From Fictibacillus solisalsi (GTDB lineage: Bacteria; Bacillota; Bacilli; Bacillales; Fictibacillaceae): a stretch of 64,000 bases of DNA. Numbering within the stretch: the first letter of the stretch is position 1; each line of letters starts with the position of its first letter. The stretch is taken from positions 2,191,057 to 2,255,056 of the forward strand of contig NZ_FNHW01000001.1 of NCBI RefSeq assembly GCF_900103485.1. Direction: 5' to 3'. Below are positions 36,596-45,332 of the stretch, piece after piece. Under the pieces are notes generated by a model. It made no database searches. It was not told the DNA's origin and saw only the letters and a list, made by a program, of their open reading frames with translations. The position numbers were made by a program, and so were the translations under genes.

Positions 36596-38182
36596 TCAAC
36601 TGCCACTGTTTTCTTTTAGCCTCAGTTCTATTCTCCTGATTTTGCCGGATGTTGTTTTGGGTAAATCGGATACAAACTCAATACTGCGCGGGTATTTATA
36701 AGGAGCAGTGAGTGCTTTTACGTGTTCCTGCAAATCTTTGACCAGTGATTCAGACGCTTCTTGCTGATCATCTTTTAAAATGATATATGCCTTTACAATA
36801 TGGCCCCTGATCTCATCCGGACTTGCCACGACCGCGCATTCCTTTACTGCGGGGTGTTTAACCAGTGCATCTTCCACTTCAAACGGTCCGATGGTATAGC
36901 CGGAACTGATGATAATATCATCGCTTCGGCCTTCAAACCAGAAATAGCCATCCTCATCTTTTTTGGCTTTGTCGCCTGTTAAATAGTAGTCTCCCCTGAA
37001 TGCCTTTTTTGTACGTTCAGGATCCTTGTAGTATGTCTTAAACAAAGCTGGAGAACTGTTGTGAACGGCAATATCCCCTACTTCACCAACAGCAGCAGGC
37101 TCTCCATTTTCATCGACAATTTCCACACGATTCCCTGGCGTCGGTTTTCCCATGGATCCCGGCCGCAGTTCCATGCCCTCCATCATGCCCACCAACAATG
37201 TATTCTCAGTCTGACCGTATCCATCACGGACCGTGACATTGAAGTGACGCTGGAAAATATCAATGACTTCCCGGTTTAGTGGTTCTCCTGCGGACACAGC
37301 ACTGCGCAGCGAAGGAAGCTTATATTGGTCCAGATGATCAGTTTTCGCCATCAGACGGTATTCAGTCGGTGTACAGCATAAAACGGATATGTCCTGCTCT
37401 TCCAGTAGTGCCAAATACTTGTCTGGATCAAATTTTCCATTGTACACGAAGCCTGTAGCTCCGCAGCCCAATACGGAAACAAAGGGGCTCCATATCCATT
37501 TTTGCCAGCCCGGTCCGGCAGTCGCCCATACTTGATCTTGTTCTTTTATGCCGAGCCAGCCTTTTGCTGCTGTCTGCAAGTGTGCAAAAGCCCATCCATG
37601 GGTATGTACCGCTCCCTTGGGAAGTCCGGTCGTTCCTGATGTATAGGATAAAAATGCCATATCATCTTTACTTGTTTTAACTGTTTCAAATGAACCGCTT
37701 TCATTTTTTGCTAATTCATCAAGGGATTGCCAGCCTTCTTTACTGCCGCCAATGGACAATTTGTATTGTAGCGAAGGTAGTTCGCCAGTGATTTCATCTA
37801 TGCCGGATAGAAAAGCAGCGTCAATAATTACAGCCTTTGCTTCGCTATGTATAATTCGGTAACTCAAATCCTTTGGTCTGAGCATTTCGGAGGATGGAAT
37901 GACCACAATACCTGCTTTTAAACAAGCCAGATAAACCACATAGGTTTCCACTTTCCGCGGCATTACTATTAATGCTTTGTCTCCCTTGGAAAGTCCTAAT
38001 TTTGTCAGTGCGTTTGCACAGCTATTGCAGCATTCAAAAAGCTTGCTGTAGGTCATTTCTTTCTTTTCCCCCAGGTCATTTTGCCAAACAATGGCTCTAC
38101 GCTCAGGGTTTTGAGCAAATTTCTCCATTTCCTCCGTCACATTGTAAATCGGCGGTGCCTGCAGATCCAATAGGTTATCCAT
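36596..38182 (-). CDS. ytcI: AMP-forming acyl-CoA synthetase YtcI
   Basis: The 528-residue protein is an ANL-superfamily adenylating enzyme: A3 motif LSYTSGTTGLPKG (the ATP-binding P-loop), GYGQTENTL (A5), YYLTGDKAKKDEDGYFWFEGRSDDII (A7-A8) and the C-terminal LPKTTSGKIRRIELR with the catalytic Lys. It is likely specific for short or medium-chain acids, but the acid is not known. I chose the ATG at 38182 (MDNLLDLQAPPIYN), with GGAGGAGGA upstream, over a start 17 codons earlier. Confidence 0.9.
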   Translation of the reverse strand: MDNLLDLQAPPIYNVTEEMEKFAQNPERRAIVWQNDLGEKKEMTYSKLFECCNSCANALTKLGLSKGDKALIVMPRKVETYVVYLACLKAGIVVIPSSEMLRPKDLSYRIIHSEAKAVIIDAAFLSGIDEITGELPSLQYKLSIGGSKEGWQSLDELAKNESGSFETVKTSKDDMAFLSYTSGTTGLPKGAVHTHGWAFAHLQTAAKGWLGIKEQDQVWATAGPGWQKWIWSPFVSVLGCGATGFVYNGKFDPDKYLALLEEQDISVLCCTPTEYRLMAKTDHLDQYKLPSLRSAVSAGEPLNREVIDIFQRHFNVTVRDGYGQTENTLLVGMMEGMELRPGSMGKPTPGNRVEIVDENGEPAAVGEVGDIAVHNSSPALFKTYYKDPERTKKAFRGDYYLTGDKAKKDEDGYFWFEGRSDDIIISSGYTIGPFEVEDALVKHPAVKECAVVASPDEIRGHIVKAYIILKDDQQEASESLVKDLQEHVKALTAPYKYPRSIEFVSDLPKTTSGKIRRIELRLKENSGS

Positions 38183-38264
38183 TTTACGTCCTCCTCCGTG
38201 TAAACCAAGCATATTATCCTCTTTATTATACAATAAATTTAGAATATTTTAAAATTGCATAAAA

Positions 38265-38286
38265 AGAGTGGGTACGAGCCCACTCT
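38265..38286 (-). terminator. Terminator of sspA
   Basis: A perfect 8-bp inverted repeat (AGAGTGGG / CCCACTCT) with a six-base loop followed by TTTTT on the minus strand. Confidence 0.88.
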
Positions 38287-38317
38287 AAAGCCATATATGA
38301 AGTTGGTTAGGAATGAA

Positions 38318-38515
38318 TTATTTTTGTTGTCCGCTGAATTGCTGCTGAGACATTGCAACAAGACGCTTTGTAATTTCTCCTCCGACAGACCCGTTGGAGC
38401 GGGAAGAACCATCAGCATTTAAATTAACGCCCAATTCAGATGCGATTTCAAATTTCATCTGATCGATTGCCTGTTGTACACCAGGTACAAGAAGTTGGTT
38501 TGAGTTGTTTGACAT
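38318..38515 (-). CDS. sspA: Small acid-soluble spore protein, alpha/beta type
   Basis: It coats and protects DNA in the dormant spore. The 65-residue protein carries the two alpha/beta SASP motifs: [14 protein letters not shown]-like ([16 protein letters not shown], with the Glu-Ile-Ala germination-protease cleavage context) and [11 protein letters not shown] near the C-terminus. The ATG at 38515 follows a perfect AGGAGGTGA; a longer upstream extension is not supported. A forespore-type promoter is possible (TGAAAG, 17 bases, CTATAAG upstream on the minus strand), though weak. It stands next to thiI as sspA does in B. subtilis. Confidence 0.96.
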   Translation of the reverse strand: MSNNSNQLLVPGVQQAIDQMKFEIASELGVNLNADGSSRSNGSVGGEITKRLVAMSQQQFSGQQK

Positions 38516-38600
38516 GTTGTGTTCACCTCCTGTACTTATAGGTTGTGAAAGAAACAAGCTTTCAATCGTGGTAAATATTAAGTTGAGAACCAAAAAAAAT

Positions 38601-38627
38601 CCTGAAGATGCAAGGCACCTTCAGGAC
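38601..38627 (-). terminator. Terminator of thiI
   Basis: TCCTGAAG and CTTCAGGA pair perfectly with a further inner TGC/GCA pairing; eight T residues follow on the minus strand. Confidence 0.92.
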
Positions 38628-38631
38628 AGTT

Positions 38632-39837
38632 TTAAAATAAGTCTTGAAATTCCGTTCGTTCTTTTTGCTCTTCAAGGGTTACGGTTTCGATGGTATCCAC
38701 GGCTTCCTGGATGAGCTCATCCATGTTCTCAATGGCCTGTTCAAATCGATTGGCTTTTTCGCGCTTTGGTTTTGTTTTGGGTGCTGCCGGAACAAAAATG
38801 GTACAGCAGTCTTCATAAGGACGAATGGAAATATCATACGTTCCAATTTTTTGTGAAATATCAATAATTTCCAATTTATCCATTGTAACCACCGGCCGGA
38901 TAATCGGAAGGTTTGTCACTTCATTGATGGTATGCATGCTGTACATCGTTTGGCTGGCCACCTGGCCCAAGTTTTCACCATTCGCAATAGCCATTGCATT
39001 TCGCTCTTCTGCGATCCGCTCGGCGATGCGCAGCATCATCCGCCTCATAATCGTCATGCTGTAGCTTGCCGGGATCTTTTCCTTAATGAGCTGCTGGATT
39101 TTTGTGAAATGAACGATATGAAGCTTCATTTTACCACCATATCTTGTCAGCTCCTGCATGAGGTCTTCCGCTTTTTGCCTTGCCCGTTCACTGGTAAAAG
39201 GCGGGCTGTGAAAGTGTACCGCTTCAAGACGTACACCACGCTTCATGGTAAGGTAGCCTGCCACCGGGCTATCAATGCCACCAGACAGCATCAATAGCGC
39301 TTTACCGCCAACACCGACTGGCAGTCCGCCTGCCCCGGGATAGGTCTCACAGCTGATAAATGTTCCATTGTCTTTGACTTCGACTTTAACTTCGATGTCC
39401 GGGTGATGGACATCCACCGATACATTTTCGGTATTTTTTAAAATGTGGCCGCCCACTTCTCGATTCAGTTCCATGGAACCGACCGGAAAAAGTTTGTTGC
39501 TCCTGCGTGCAGAAACCTTAAAGGTTTTAGGACCTTGCCCATTTTTCAAAAACGTGGCAAGCGCTGCTTTTTTAATGCTTTCAAGCTCATTTTCTGCCCG
39601 GATGGCCAGACTGATGGCATGAATTCCGAAAACTTCCTGCAGTTTTGCGATTATTTTCTCATGATCTTCCCCATTGATTTCCACTAAAATCCGGTCGTAT
39701 GACTTGAGGACGACCGCATTTGTAAACGAAGACAGCTTTTTGCGAACCGTTTCCCTCAGTTGACTTTCAAAATGTCTTCTATTCTTCCCTTTTAGCGACA
39801 ACTCACCAAAACGGATAACAATGTGATTATATTGCAT
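38632..39837 (-). CDS. thiI: tRNA 4-thiouridine synthase / thiamine biosynthesis sulfurtransferase ThiI
   Basis: It adenylates uridine 8 of tRNA and transfers sulfur to it, and in some bacteria supplies sulfur for thiazole synthesis. The 401-residue protein has an N-terminal ferredoxin-like plus THUMP region (about 60-165) and a PP-loop domain with [15 protein letters not shown] (about 182-196). The C-terminal rhodanese domain found in E. coli ThiI is absent, as is normal in Bacillus. It lies six bases after the cysteine desulfurase gene nifZ, its dedicated sulfur donor in B. subtilis. Confidence 0.96.
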   Translation of the reverse strand: MQYNHIVIRFGELSLKGKNRRHFESQLRETVRKKLSSFTNAVVLKSYDRILVEINGEDHEKIIAKLQEVFGIHAISLAIRAENELESIKKAALATFLKNGQGPKTFKVSARRSNKLFPVGSMELNREVGGHILKNTENVSVDVHHPDIEVKVEVKDNGTFISCETYPGAGGLPVGVGGKALLMLSGGIDSPVAGYLTMKRGVRLEAVHFHSPPFTSERARQKAEDLMQELTRYGGKMKLHIVHFTKIQQLIKEKIPASYSMTIMRRMMLRIAERIAEERNAMAIANGENLGQVASQTMYSMHTINEVTNLPIIRPVVTMDKLEIIDISQKIGTYDISIRPYEDCCTIFVPAAPKTKPKREKANRFEQAIENMDELIQEAVDTIETVTLEEQKERTEFQDLF

Positions 39838-39843
39838 GTTTAT

Positions 39844-40983
39844 TTACCCCATTACTGTCTGCAGCTGAACCACTGCATTTTTTAGTTCTTTAAGGACAAT
39901 CTCTGCTTCTTCCAGTGTATTTTCATACGAAAGACTGATTCGTATGGCCGTGTTCGCCCTCTTTTGCCCCAGTCCCATGGCCATAAGTATTCTGCTCGGT
40001 CCCGTTTGCTTTGAGGAACAAGCTGAACGGGTGGATACATAAATTTCCTTTTGATCTAGTGTGTGGATCAGCACCTCGGGCTTCACTCCATCAACCGAAA
40101 AATTAATAATGTGAGGAGCTCCTTCAGACGGTGAATTGATTGAAATTCCCTGAATGTCCGAAAGACCTTCCAAAATCCGCTCTTTTACACTGTTCATAAC
40201 AGTCACGCCGGCATCCATTTTATCATAAGACAAACGGAGTGCCTTGGCGATGGAAACGATGCCTGCCACATTTTCGGTTCCAGCACGTACATTGATTTCC
40301 TGCTCTCCGCCCGTAAGCAGCGGCGAAAGGCTTACCCCTTCACGTTTATACAGAATGCCGGTTCCTTTCAAGCCATGAAATTTATGGCCTGACATCGTAC
40401 ATAAATCAATAGCAGCTTCTTTCAAGTTCAAAGGCACCTTGCCAATTCCCTGCACATGGTCGACATGGAAGAACACTTTTGGGAATCTCTTTAAGATTTT
40501 ACCGGCGTCCACGACAGGCTGAATCGTACCGACTTCATTGTTCACATGAATGAGCGAAACCAAAATGGTATCCTCCCTGATGCTGTTCTCCAACTGTTCC
40601 AGTGAAATTTCACCCTTGCCGTTGACCGGCAGGCAGGTGACTTCAAAACCCAGGGATTCGAGATAATGAAACGTTTCATAGGATGAAGCATGCTCCACTT
40701 CACTCGTGATCAAATGCTTGCCCCGTTCCTGATGTTTTAATGCGATTCCTTTGATGGCTGTATTGTTTCCTTCCGTTCCTCCGGAAGTGAAGATAATTTC
40801 ATTTGGTTTAACACCCAGCAGCCCAGCTACTGTTTTCCGGGCTTGAAGCATCAGACGTTCTGTTTCTCCGCCTTTGGAATGAATGGAGGATGGATTGGCG
40901 AAATACGTTTGAGAAACCGTCACGAACGCATCAAGAACCTCTTTATAGGGTTTGGTTGTTGCACTGTTGTCAAAATAAATCAT
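39844..40983 (-). CDS. nifZ: Cysteine desulfurase NifZ/IscS type
   Basis: It removes sulfur from cysteine as a persulfide and passes it to ThiI. The 379-residue PLP protein has FTSGGTEGNNTAI, the PLP-binding Lys in CTMSGHKFHGLKGTG (about 200-214), and the active-site Cys in STRSACSSKQTGPSRIL (about 319-335). The start chosen is the ATG at 40983 (MIYFDNSATTKPY), with GAGGACTCG upstream, over eight extra codons. The tight nifZ-thiI arrangement supports its role in tRNA thiolation rather than general Fe-S assembly. Confidence 0.95.
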   Translation of the reverse strand: MIYFDNSATTKPYKEVLDAFVTVSQTYFANPSSIHSKGGETERLMLQARKTVAGLLGVKPNEIIFTSGGTEGNNTAIKGIALKHQERGKHLITSEVEHASSYETFHYLESLGFEVTCLPVNGKGEISLEQLENSIREDTILVSLIHVNNEVGTIQPVVDAGKILKRFPKVFFHVDHVQGIGKVPLNLKEAAIDLCTMSGHKFHGLKGTGILYKREGVSLSPLLTGGEQEINVRAGTENVAGIVSIAKALRLSYDKMDAGVTVMNSVKERILEGLSDIQGISINSPSEGAPHIINFSVDGVKPEVLIHTLDQKEIYVSTRSACSSKQTGPSRILMAMGLGQKRANTAIRISLSYENTLEEAEIVLKELKNAVVQLQTVMG

Positions 40984-41156
40984 GGTCGAGTCCTCCGCAT
41001 AACTCACTTATTCTACACATCAATCTATAATACCATAATGGATGAAAAGAAAAAATTGTATTTTTCCGTGCTTTTAGCATTCCATCATCGCAAGAAACTA
41101 AACCTCCTGTTCTGCTTCCATGTCTACGAAATTCCGCTTCTTTTGTGAATATAAAA

Positions 41157-41189
41157 AAAACCGGAACCCGTTTTGCGGATTCCGGTTTT
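41157..41189 (-). terminator. Terminator of ezrA
   Basis: A perfect 10-bp inverted repeat (AAAACCGGAA / TTCCGGTTTT) just inside and after the end of ezrA with A/T arms. Confidence 0.85.
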
Positions 41190-41190
41190 A

Positions 41191-42882
41191 TCAAATTTTT
41201 TGTTTCAAGTTAACTTCGAGTTCTTTCAGGATTCCCGGCTGAACACTTTCTATGGCATTGGCTGCCAGATTGAGTGCTTCTTCATATTGAAAGTTGCGGA
41301 AGGCAATCTCCGCTTCAATGAGACGGACCGAAACGGATGAATAGGAGCTTCTGTAACGGTTTCCATATTGTATGACTTTTTCCGCGAGCATTGCTGTTTC
41401 AATGATTTCTGCCGTTTCTTTATAACCCTCTTCCACTGCTTCAAGCGCATTTTCAAGCACTTCGGTAATTTCAGCAATTTCAAGCGGTTTATCATCAAGG
41501 CGTTTGGACACCTCAATAATGTAGTTTTCTGCCTTTTCTATAGTCATCAGATAATGATCGGGCAGTCCAGGCAGGTTGCTTTTTTGCATCATTCTTCTTG
41601 CTTCAAGCAGCCGTCTTCTAAGTTCTTTCAGCTTCTCCTTGGTTTCAAGCTCGTCCTTTCGGAGATTAACCAACTTTTCCTGATATTCCTGATTGGATTT
41701 TTTCAAATCCTCCAGCTGAACCGCCATCTCCTCCATCATCTCACGGATGACGGAATAGGAGTCCTTTTTTTCCTCAATCGACTGTTCAATCATAGCAAAA
41801 CGGGTCTGCAATTTGTTAAACAGCTTCTCCAACCGCTTATGCACCTCTACGTCAGACTGGTCAAGCTGGTAACTTAGAGAAACCATATCTGCTTCGGTAC
41901 GAATCTTTTCCATATCCAGCTGAAGGTCGGCCAGCGACTGAAGCATGACTTCCTTCTCTTTAATCACAAACTGCTTGGATATCACTTCATTTTCAAGCAG
42001 GTCATACAATTGGTCAATCTCTGTGTTTAAATGATCAATGCCTTTTTGGGTTTCATCAATTTCCAACTCATACACTTTTTCAAGTAAAGCGGCGATCCGC
42101 TCGTTCATGGAGCTTATTTCTTTATCGATGCCGATATGATTCAGGATATACCCCTGCTCTTCCATATCGGAGAATCCGTCCTTGAGATCTTTCAGGCTCG
42201 ATGGAAGATCAGATAAAAGCAGGACAAGCAATTCAGGAACTGACTCCATTTTCTCGCGGACATCTTTTAAACATTCGATACTGTTTACGAGGATTTTGCG
42301 GGCTTCGAGGTGGTTGCCCTGTGAGGTCATTTCGTCAAAATGCGCAAACATCGTATTGACTTCCGAGAACTCAGCTTCAAACAGTGCAGCTGTCTTCCCC
42401 AACGAGCGGGAGTGTGTGAGAAAATACTTTTTACCCTCACTGAATTGTTCCTTGGCTTCAATGATGTCTTCTCTGTTCAACTCTTCGCTTGTTACCAGCT
42501 CATCTATTTCTGTGGAGATGGCTTTGATTCGTGATTCCATCCCCTGAAGCTGTGATTCAATTTGTCGAAGGATTCCTTTTGCTTTGTTGAACCTGTATTT
42601 ATCTGCACTTTCTTCCGCATCAAACAAGGCCTCATCCATATTTGGCAGCCCGACAGTCACCATCTCATCCCAATCATTTCGCCAGGATTCAAACTTTTCT
42701 TCGGTTTCGCCTACCATGGTAAGCCCTTTGACCTTTGAAATTTCCTCTGTCAGAGGACGGTTCATAATCTCCATTTTCCAGGATTCCAGCCGGTCAATCT
42801 GCTTGTAAATCCGCTTGCGTGAAAAGGAGCCGAAAACAACTAAAGCAATTAAAAGAATTACTGCGGCAATTATGTATGTCAT
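41191..42882 (-). CDS. ezrA: Septation ring formation regulator EzrA
   Basis: It is a membrane-anchored negative regulator of FtsZ ring assembly and part of the divisome. The 563-residue protein has one N-terminal membrane helix (about 2-20), then a long coiled-coil, spectrin-like body (for example RLEKLFNKLQTRFAMIEQSIEEKKD and YQEKLVNLRKDELETKEKL). The segment IDRLESWKMEIMNRPLTEEISKVKGL after the membrane helix and AEESADKYRFNKAKGIL are EzrA hallmarks. I chose the ATG at 42882, seven bases after AAAGGGTG, over a GTG three codons upstream. Confidence 0.95.
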   Translation of the reverse strand: MTYIIAAVILLIALVVFGSFSRKRIYKQIDRLESWKMEIMNRPLTEEISKVKGLTMVGETEEKFESWRNDWDEMVTVGLPNMDEALFDAEESADKYRFNKAKGILRQIESQLQGMESRIKAISTEIDELVTSEELNREDIIEAKEQFSEGKKYFLTHSRSLGKTAALFEAEFSEVNTMFAHFDEMTSQGNHLEARKILVNSIECLKDVREKMESVPELLVLLLSDLPSSLKDLKDGFSDMEEQGYILNHIGIDKEISSMNERIAALLEKVYELEIDETQKGIDHLNTEIDQLYDLLENEVISKQFVIKEKEVMLQSLADLQLDMEKIRTEADMVSLSYQLDQSDVEVHKRLEKLFNKLQTRFAMIEQSIEEKKDSYSVIREMMEEMAVQLEDLKKSNQEYQEKLVNLRKDELETKEKLKELRRRLLEARRMMQKSNLPGLPDHYLMTIEKAENYIIEVSKRLDDKPLEIAEITEVLENALEAVEEGYKETAEIIETAMLAEKVIQYGNRYRSSYSSVSVRLIEAEIAFRNFQYEEALNLAANAIESVQPGILKELEVNLKQKI

Positions 42883-42924
42883 AGGAAGCACCCTTTCTTC
42901 CTTTCTGCAAAACTGTGAAATCTA

Positions 42925-42973
42925 TGTAATAATCATGTTACAATGATTTACGTTTTATTGTAATAATGATTTA
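42925..42973. repeat. Iterated TGTAATAATSAT-type repeats upstream of ezrA
   Basis: Three imperfect units lie in 49 bases: TGTAATAATCAT (42925-42936), TGTTACAATGATTTA (42936-42950) and TTGTAATAATGATTTA (42958-42973). The first two also form a TGTAA-N8-TTACA dyad. They lie in the divergent ezrA-hisJ region, about 45-90 bases before the ezrA start. They could be an operator; the protein is unknown. Confidence 0.4.
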
Positions 42974-43156
42974 ATCCTGTATTTACTTCGAGACGGCATT
43001 TTTTCTTTCCCTTAAACCATGTTAAGTGCTGACTCAATGTTCTAATGATAACATGTAAACCCGAATTTTGACCAAAAAAAAATGAAAAAAATGAATAATT
43101 TTTTTCCAGAATTATCAAAGTTATTTTTCACATAAAACCAATTTAGGAGGTTAAGC

Positions 43157-43996
43157 ATGACAGGAATATATGACGGCCATATTCATACCCCCTATTGTCC
43201 CCATGGTTCAACCGATCCACTGACAGAGTATATCGAAAGGGCCATTCAATTGGGTTACTCAGGCATGACCTTTACTGAACACGCCCCGCTTCCAGAAGGA
43301 TTCAGAGATCCCGTGCCGGATAACGATTCGGCGATGGAAATGTCCAGGCTTCCGGAATATCTTGACGAGCTTACTTCATTAAAAAAATATTACAGCAGTG
43401 CCCTCACTCTTAATATCGGCCTGGAAGTGGATTATATTGAGGGCTGGGAAAACGAAACCAGATCTTTTCTGGATGAATTCGGTCCCCGGCTGGACGATGC
43501 TATTCTTTCGGTTCACTTTTTAAAACAAGCTGACCGTTATTTTTGCCTCGATTACAGTGATGAGATGTTTGGAGAAATTGCCGCAATATTTGGCAGCACA
43601 GACCACGTCCATTCATCATATTACAGGACAATGGCCCAATCGATCACTTCCGATCTTGGCAAGTACAAACCAAGTAGGATAGGCCACATGACACTGGTAA
43701 ACAAATTTCAGGCTCTCTATCCGACAGAAACCTCTTTCGACCGTGAAATCAAGGATATATTACAACTTGTCAAAACTCACGGTATGGAGCTGGACTATAA
43801 TGGGGCCGGACTTTCAAAGCCTTTCTGCAAGGAACCTTATCCCCCGGACTGGGTGATTGATGCCGCTGTAAAACAAGAAATCCCTCTCGTATATGGATCG
43901 GATGCCCATAGTGTAAAGGGATTGGGCCAGGGCTTCGATTCACTCATCCATACCCAAAGCTTAACCGTTCCACTTTTCCTGGATGGTAGCGAATAA
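43157..43996 (+). CDS. hisJ: Histidinol-phosphatase HisJ (PHP family)
   Basis: It dephosphorylates histidinol phosphate in histidine synthesis. The 279-residue protein is a PHP-domain phosphoesterase: DGHIHTPYCPHG (metal-binding His residues, 6-17), FTEHAP (about 39-44), GLEVDYIEG and a C-terminal GSDAHSVKGLG. It starts at an ATG with a perfect AGGAGG. As in B. subtilis it stands apart from a his operon, between ezrA and refZ. Its last 36 bases overlap the 3' end of refZ on the opposite strand. Confidence 0.92.
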   Translation: MTGIYDGHIHTPYCPHGSTDPLTEYIERAIQLGYSGMTFTEHAPLPEGFRDPVPDNDSAMEMSRLPEYLDELTSLKKYYSSALTLNIGLEVDYIEGWENETRSFLDEFGPRLDDAILSVHFLKQADRYFCLDYSDEMFGEIAAIFGSTDHVHSSYYRTMAQSITSDLGKYKPSRIGHMTLVNKFQALYPTETSFDREIKDILQLVKTHGMELDYNGAGLSKPFCKEPYPPDWVIDAAVKQEIPLVYGSDAHSVKGLGQGFDSLIHTQSLTVPLFLDGSE

Positions 43997-44647
43997 TGGA
44001 TTTTGCACGGCAGAAAGAAGAGAGCCTTTCCTTTGCGGCACACATACAGACTGTTCCAGCCATTTATGGATAAAACTCATATAAGAAGTAACAAATAACG
44101 GGTCATGAGGCGCGGTATAAAACACTTCAGAAATATATAATGGATGAAGAAAAGGCAGAATAATCAGGTTGCGCAGCTGCAGGGTCAGCAGCATAACCGG
44201 CTGTTTGTGAAACTCTTTTTGTTTCATTCCTTTTTCAAAAATGGAATCATAATAATATTTTTCTTTTGCCAGGTAAGTGGTCATTACTTCGCGAACGAGT
44301 GTTGAGTCCAGGGTCATTTCACGATGCACAAACCGGGACAGATAAGGCTGCCGGAGTTGATAGTTCAGGACACTCTCAATCACTTCCAACATTCGCTCCT
44401 TCTCGGGCTGATCGGCGGAGGTATGGTAGACGACTTCGATTTTACGGATGTATCCTTCATAAAACGAGGAGATCAATTCTTCGAGAAGTCCTTTCTTGCC
44501 TCCGAAATGGTAGGAAACAAGAGCGAGGTTCACTCCCGCTTTTTTTGCAATCTGACGGACAGAAGTCCCCTGATATCCCTGACTTGTGAACAGTTCAACT
44601 GCCGCTTCGGCAATTTTTATCTTTGTGGCCATCTGATCTTTTGACAT
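43961..44647 (-). CDS. refZ: TetR-type regulator RefZ (YttP)
   Basis: The 228-residue protein has an N-terminal TetR helix-turn-helix (MATKIKIAEAAVELFTSQG and TSVRQIAKKAGVNLALVSYHFGGKKGLLEEL, residues about 6-55) and a helical C-terminal domain. In B. subtilis RefZ binds motifs near the chromosome arms and helps position the division septum during sporulation. Identification rests on the hisJ-refZ-ytsP order and similarity by eye. The chosen start is the ATG at 44647; the long open frame upstream reaches ytsP and has no domain. Its 3' end overlaps hisJ by 36 bases. Confidence 0.82.
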   Translation of the reverse strand: MSKDQMATKIKIAEAAVELFTSQGYQGTSVRQIAKKAGVNLALVSYHFGGKKGLLEELISSFYEGYIRKIEVVYHTSADQPEKERMLEVIESVLNYQLRQPYLSRFVHREMTLDSTLVREVMTTYLAKEKYYYDSIFEKGMKQKEFHKQPVMLLTLQLRNLIILPFLHPLYISEVFYTAPHDPLFVTSYMSFIHKWLEQSVCVPQRKGSLLSAVQNPLFATIQEKWNG

Positions 44648-44801
44648 ATTACAACCACCGCCCTTCTTAATACTTCTTTTTTCTTTCATAGAGGTGTTTT
44701 TCCCTTTAAGATTCGCTCGACAAATACATCTGTTCGGATGTTTTCTTCTACAATTTTTGATAAGATGGTAAAAGACGGCTAGCACATAAAGGGGGATGTT
44801 C

Positions 44802-45287
44802 ATGTTTACAGTCGAAAAATACAGTCAGAACCGCGAAGAGGGATACGAACAGCTGCTTAAACAGGCACGTGCTCTTTTAGAAGATGAAACGAGCATCACG
44901 GCTAATCTGGCCAATGCTTCCGCGCTTTTAAACCAGTTCCTTCCCAACATCAACTGGGTTGGATTTTACGAATACGAAGAATTATCGGATCAGCTTGTGC
45001 TGGGGCCATTTCAAGGTCTTCCTGCCTGTGTTAGGATTCCAATCGGCAAAGGTGTTTGCGGTACAGCAGCAAAAGAGCAAAAGACCTTTGTTGTTGAAGA
45101 TGTTCACCAATTTCCGGGACACATCGCCTGCGATGCAGCGTCACAATCTGAAATTGTGGTGCCAATCGTAAAGGACGGACAGCTTTTTGGTGTACTTGAT
45201 ATCGACAGCCCTGAAAAAAGCAGATTTGATCAAATCGATCAAGAGTGGCTTGAAAAGTTTGTGGATGAACTGAATAAACACATTTAA
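44802..45287 (+). CDS. ytsP: Free methionine-(R)-sulfoxide reductase, GAF type (YtsP)
   Basis: It reduces free methionine-R-sulfoxide. The 161-residue protein is a single GAF domain with the three Cys residues of the fRMsr family at C76, C86 and C110, with the same 10- and 24-residue spacings as the E. coli enzyme, in GVCGTAA and HIACDAASQSEIVVP. I chose the ATG at 44802, six bases after GGGGG, over one two codons upstream. It lies convergent with a methionine gamma-lyase-like gene. Confidence 0.92.
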   Translation: MFTVEKYSQNREEGYEQLLKQARALLEDETSITANLANASALLNQFLPNINWVGFYEYEELSDQLVLGPFQGLPACVRIPIGKGVCGTAAKEQKTFVVEDVHQFPGHIACDAASQSEIVVPIVKDGQLFGVLDIDSPEKSRFDQIDQEWLEKFVDELNKHI

Positions 45288-45297
45288 GACAGACACA

Positions 45298-45332
45298 AAA
45301 AAACGGCACCGGATCATTCCGGGCCGTTTTTT
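45298..45332. terminator. Bidirectional terminator between ytsP and the methionine gamma-lyase gene
   Basis: A perfect 10-bp inverted repeat (AAAAAACGGC / GCCGTTTTTT) encloses CCGG-ATCATT-CCGG. Confidence 0.92.

Noticed and set aside
42925-42941. TnrA/GlnR site in the ezrA-hisJ region
   Set aside because: The arms TGTAA and TTACA are separated by eight bases, not the seven required by the TGTNA-N7-TNACA consensus.
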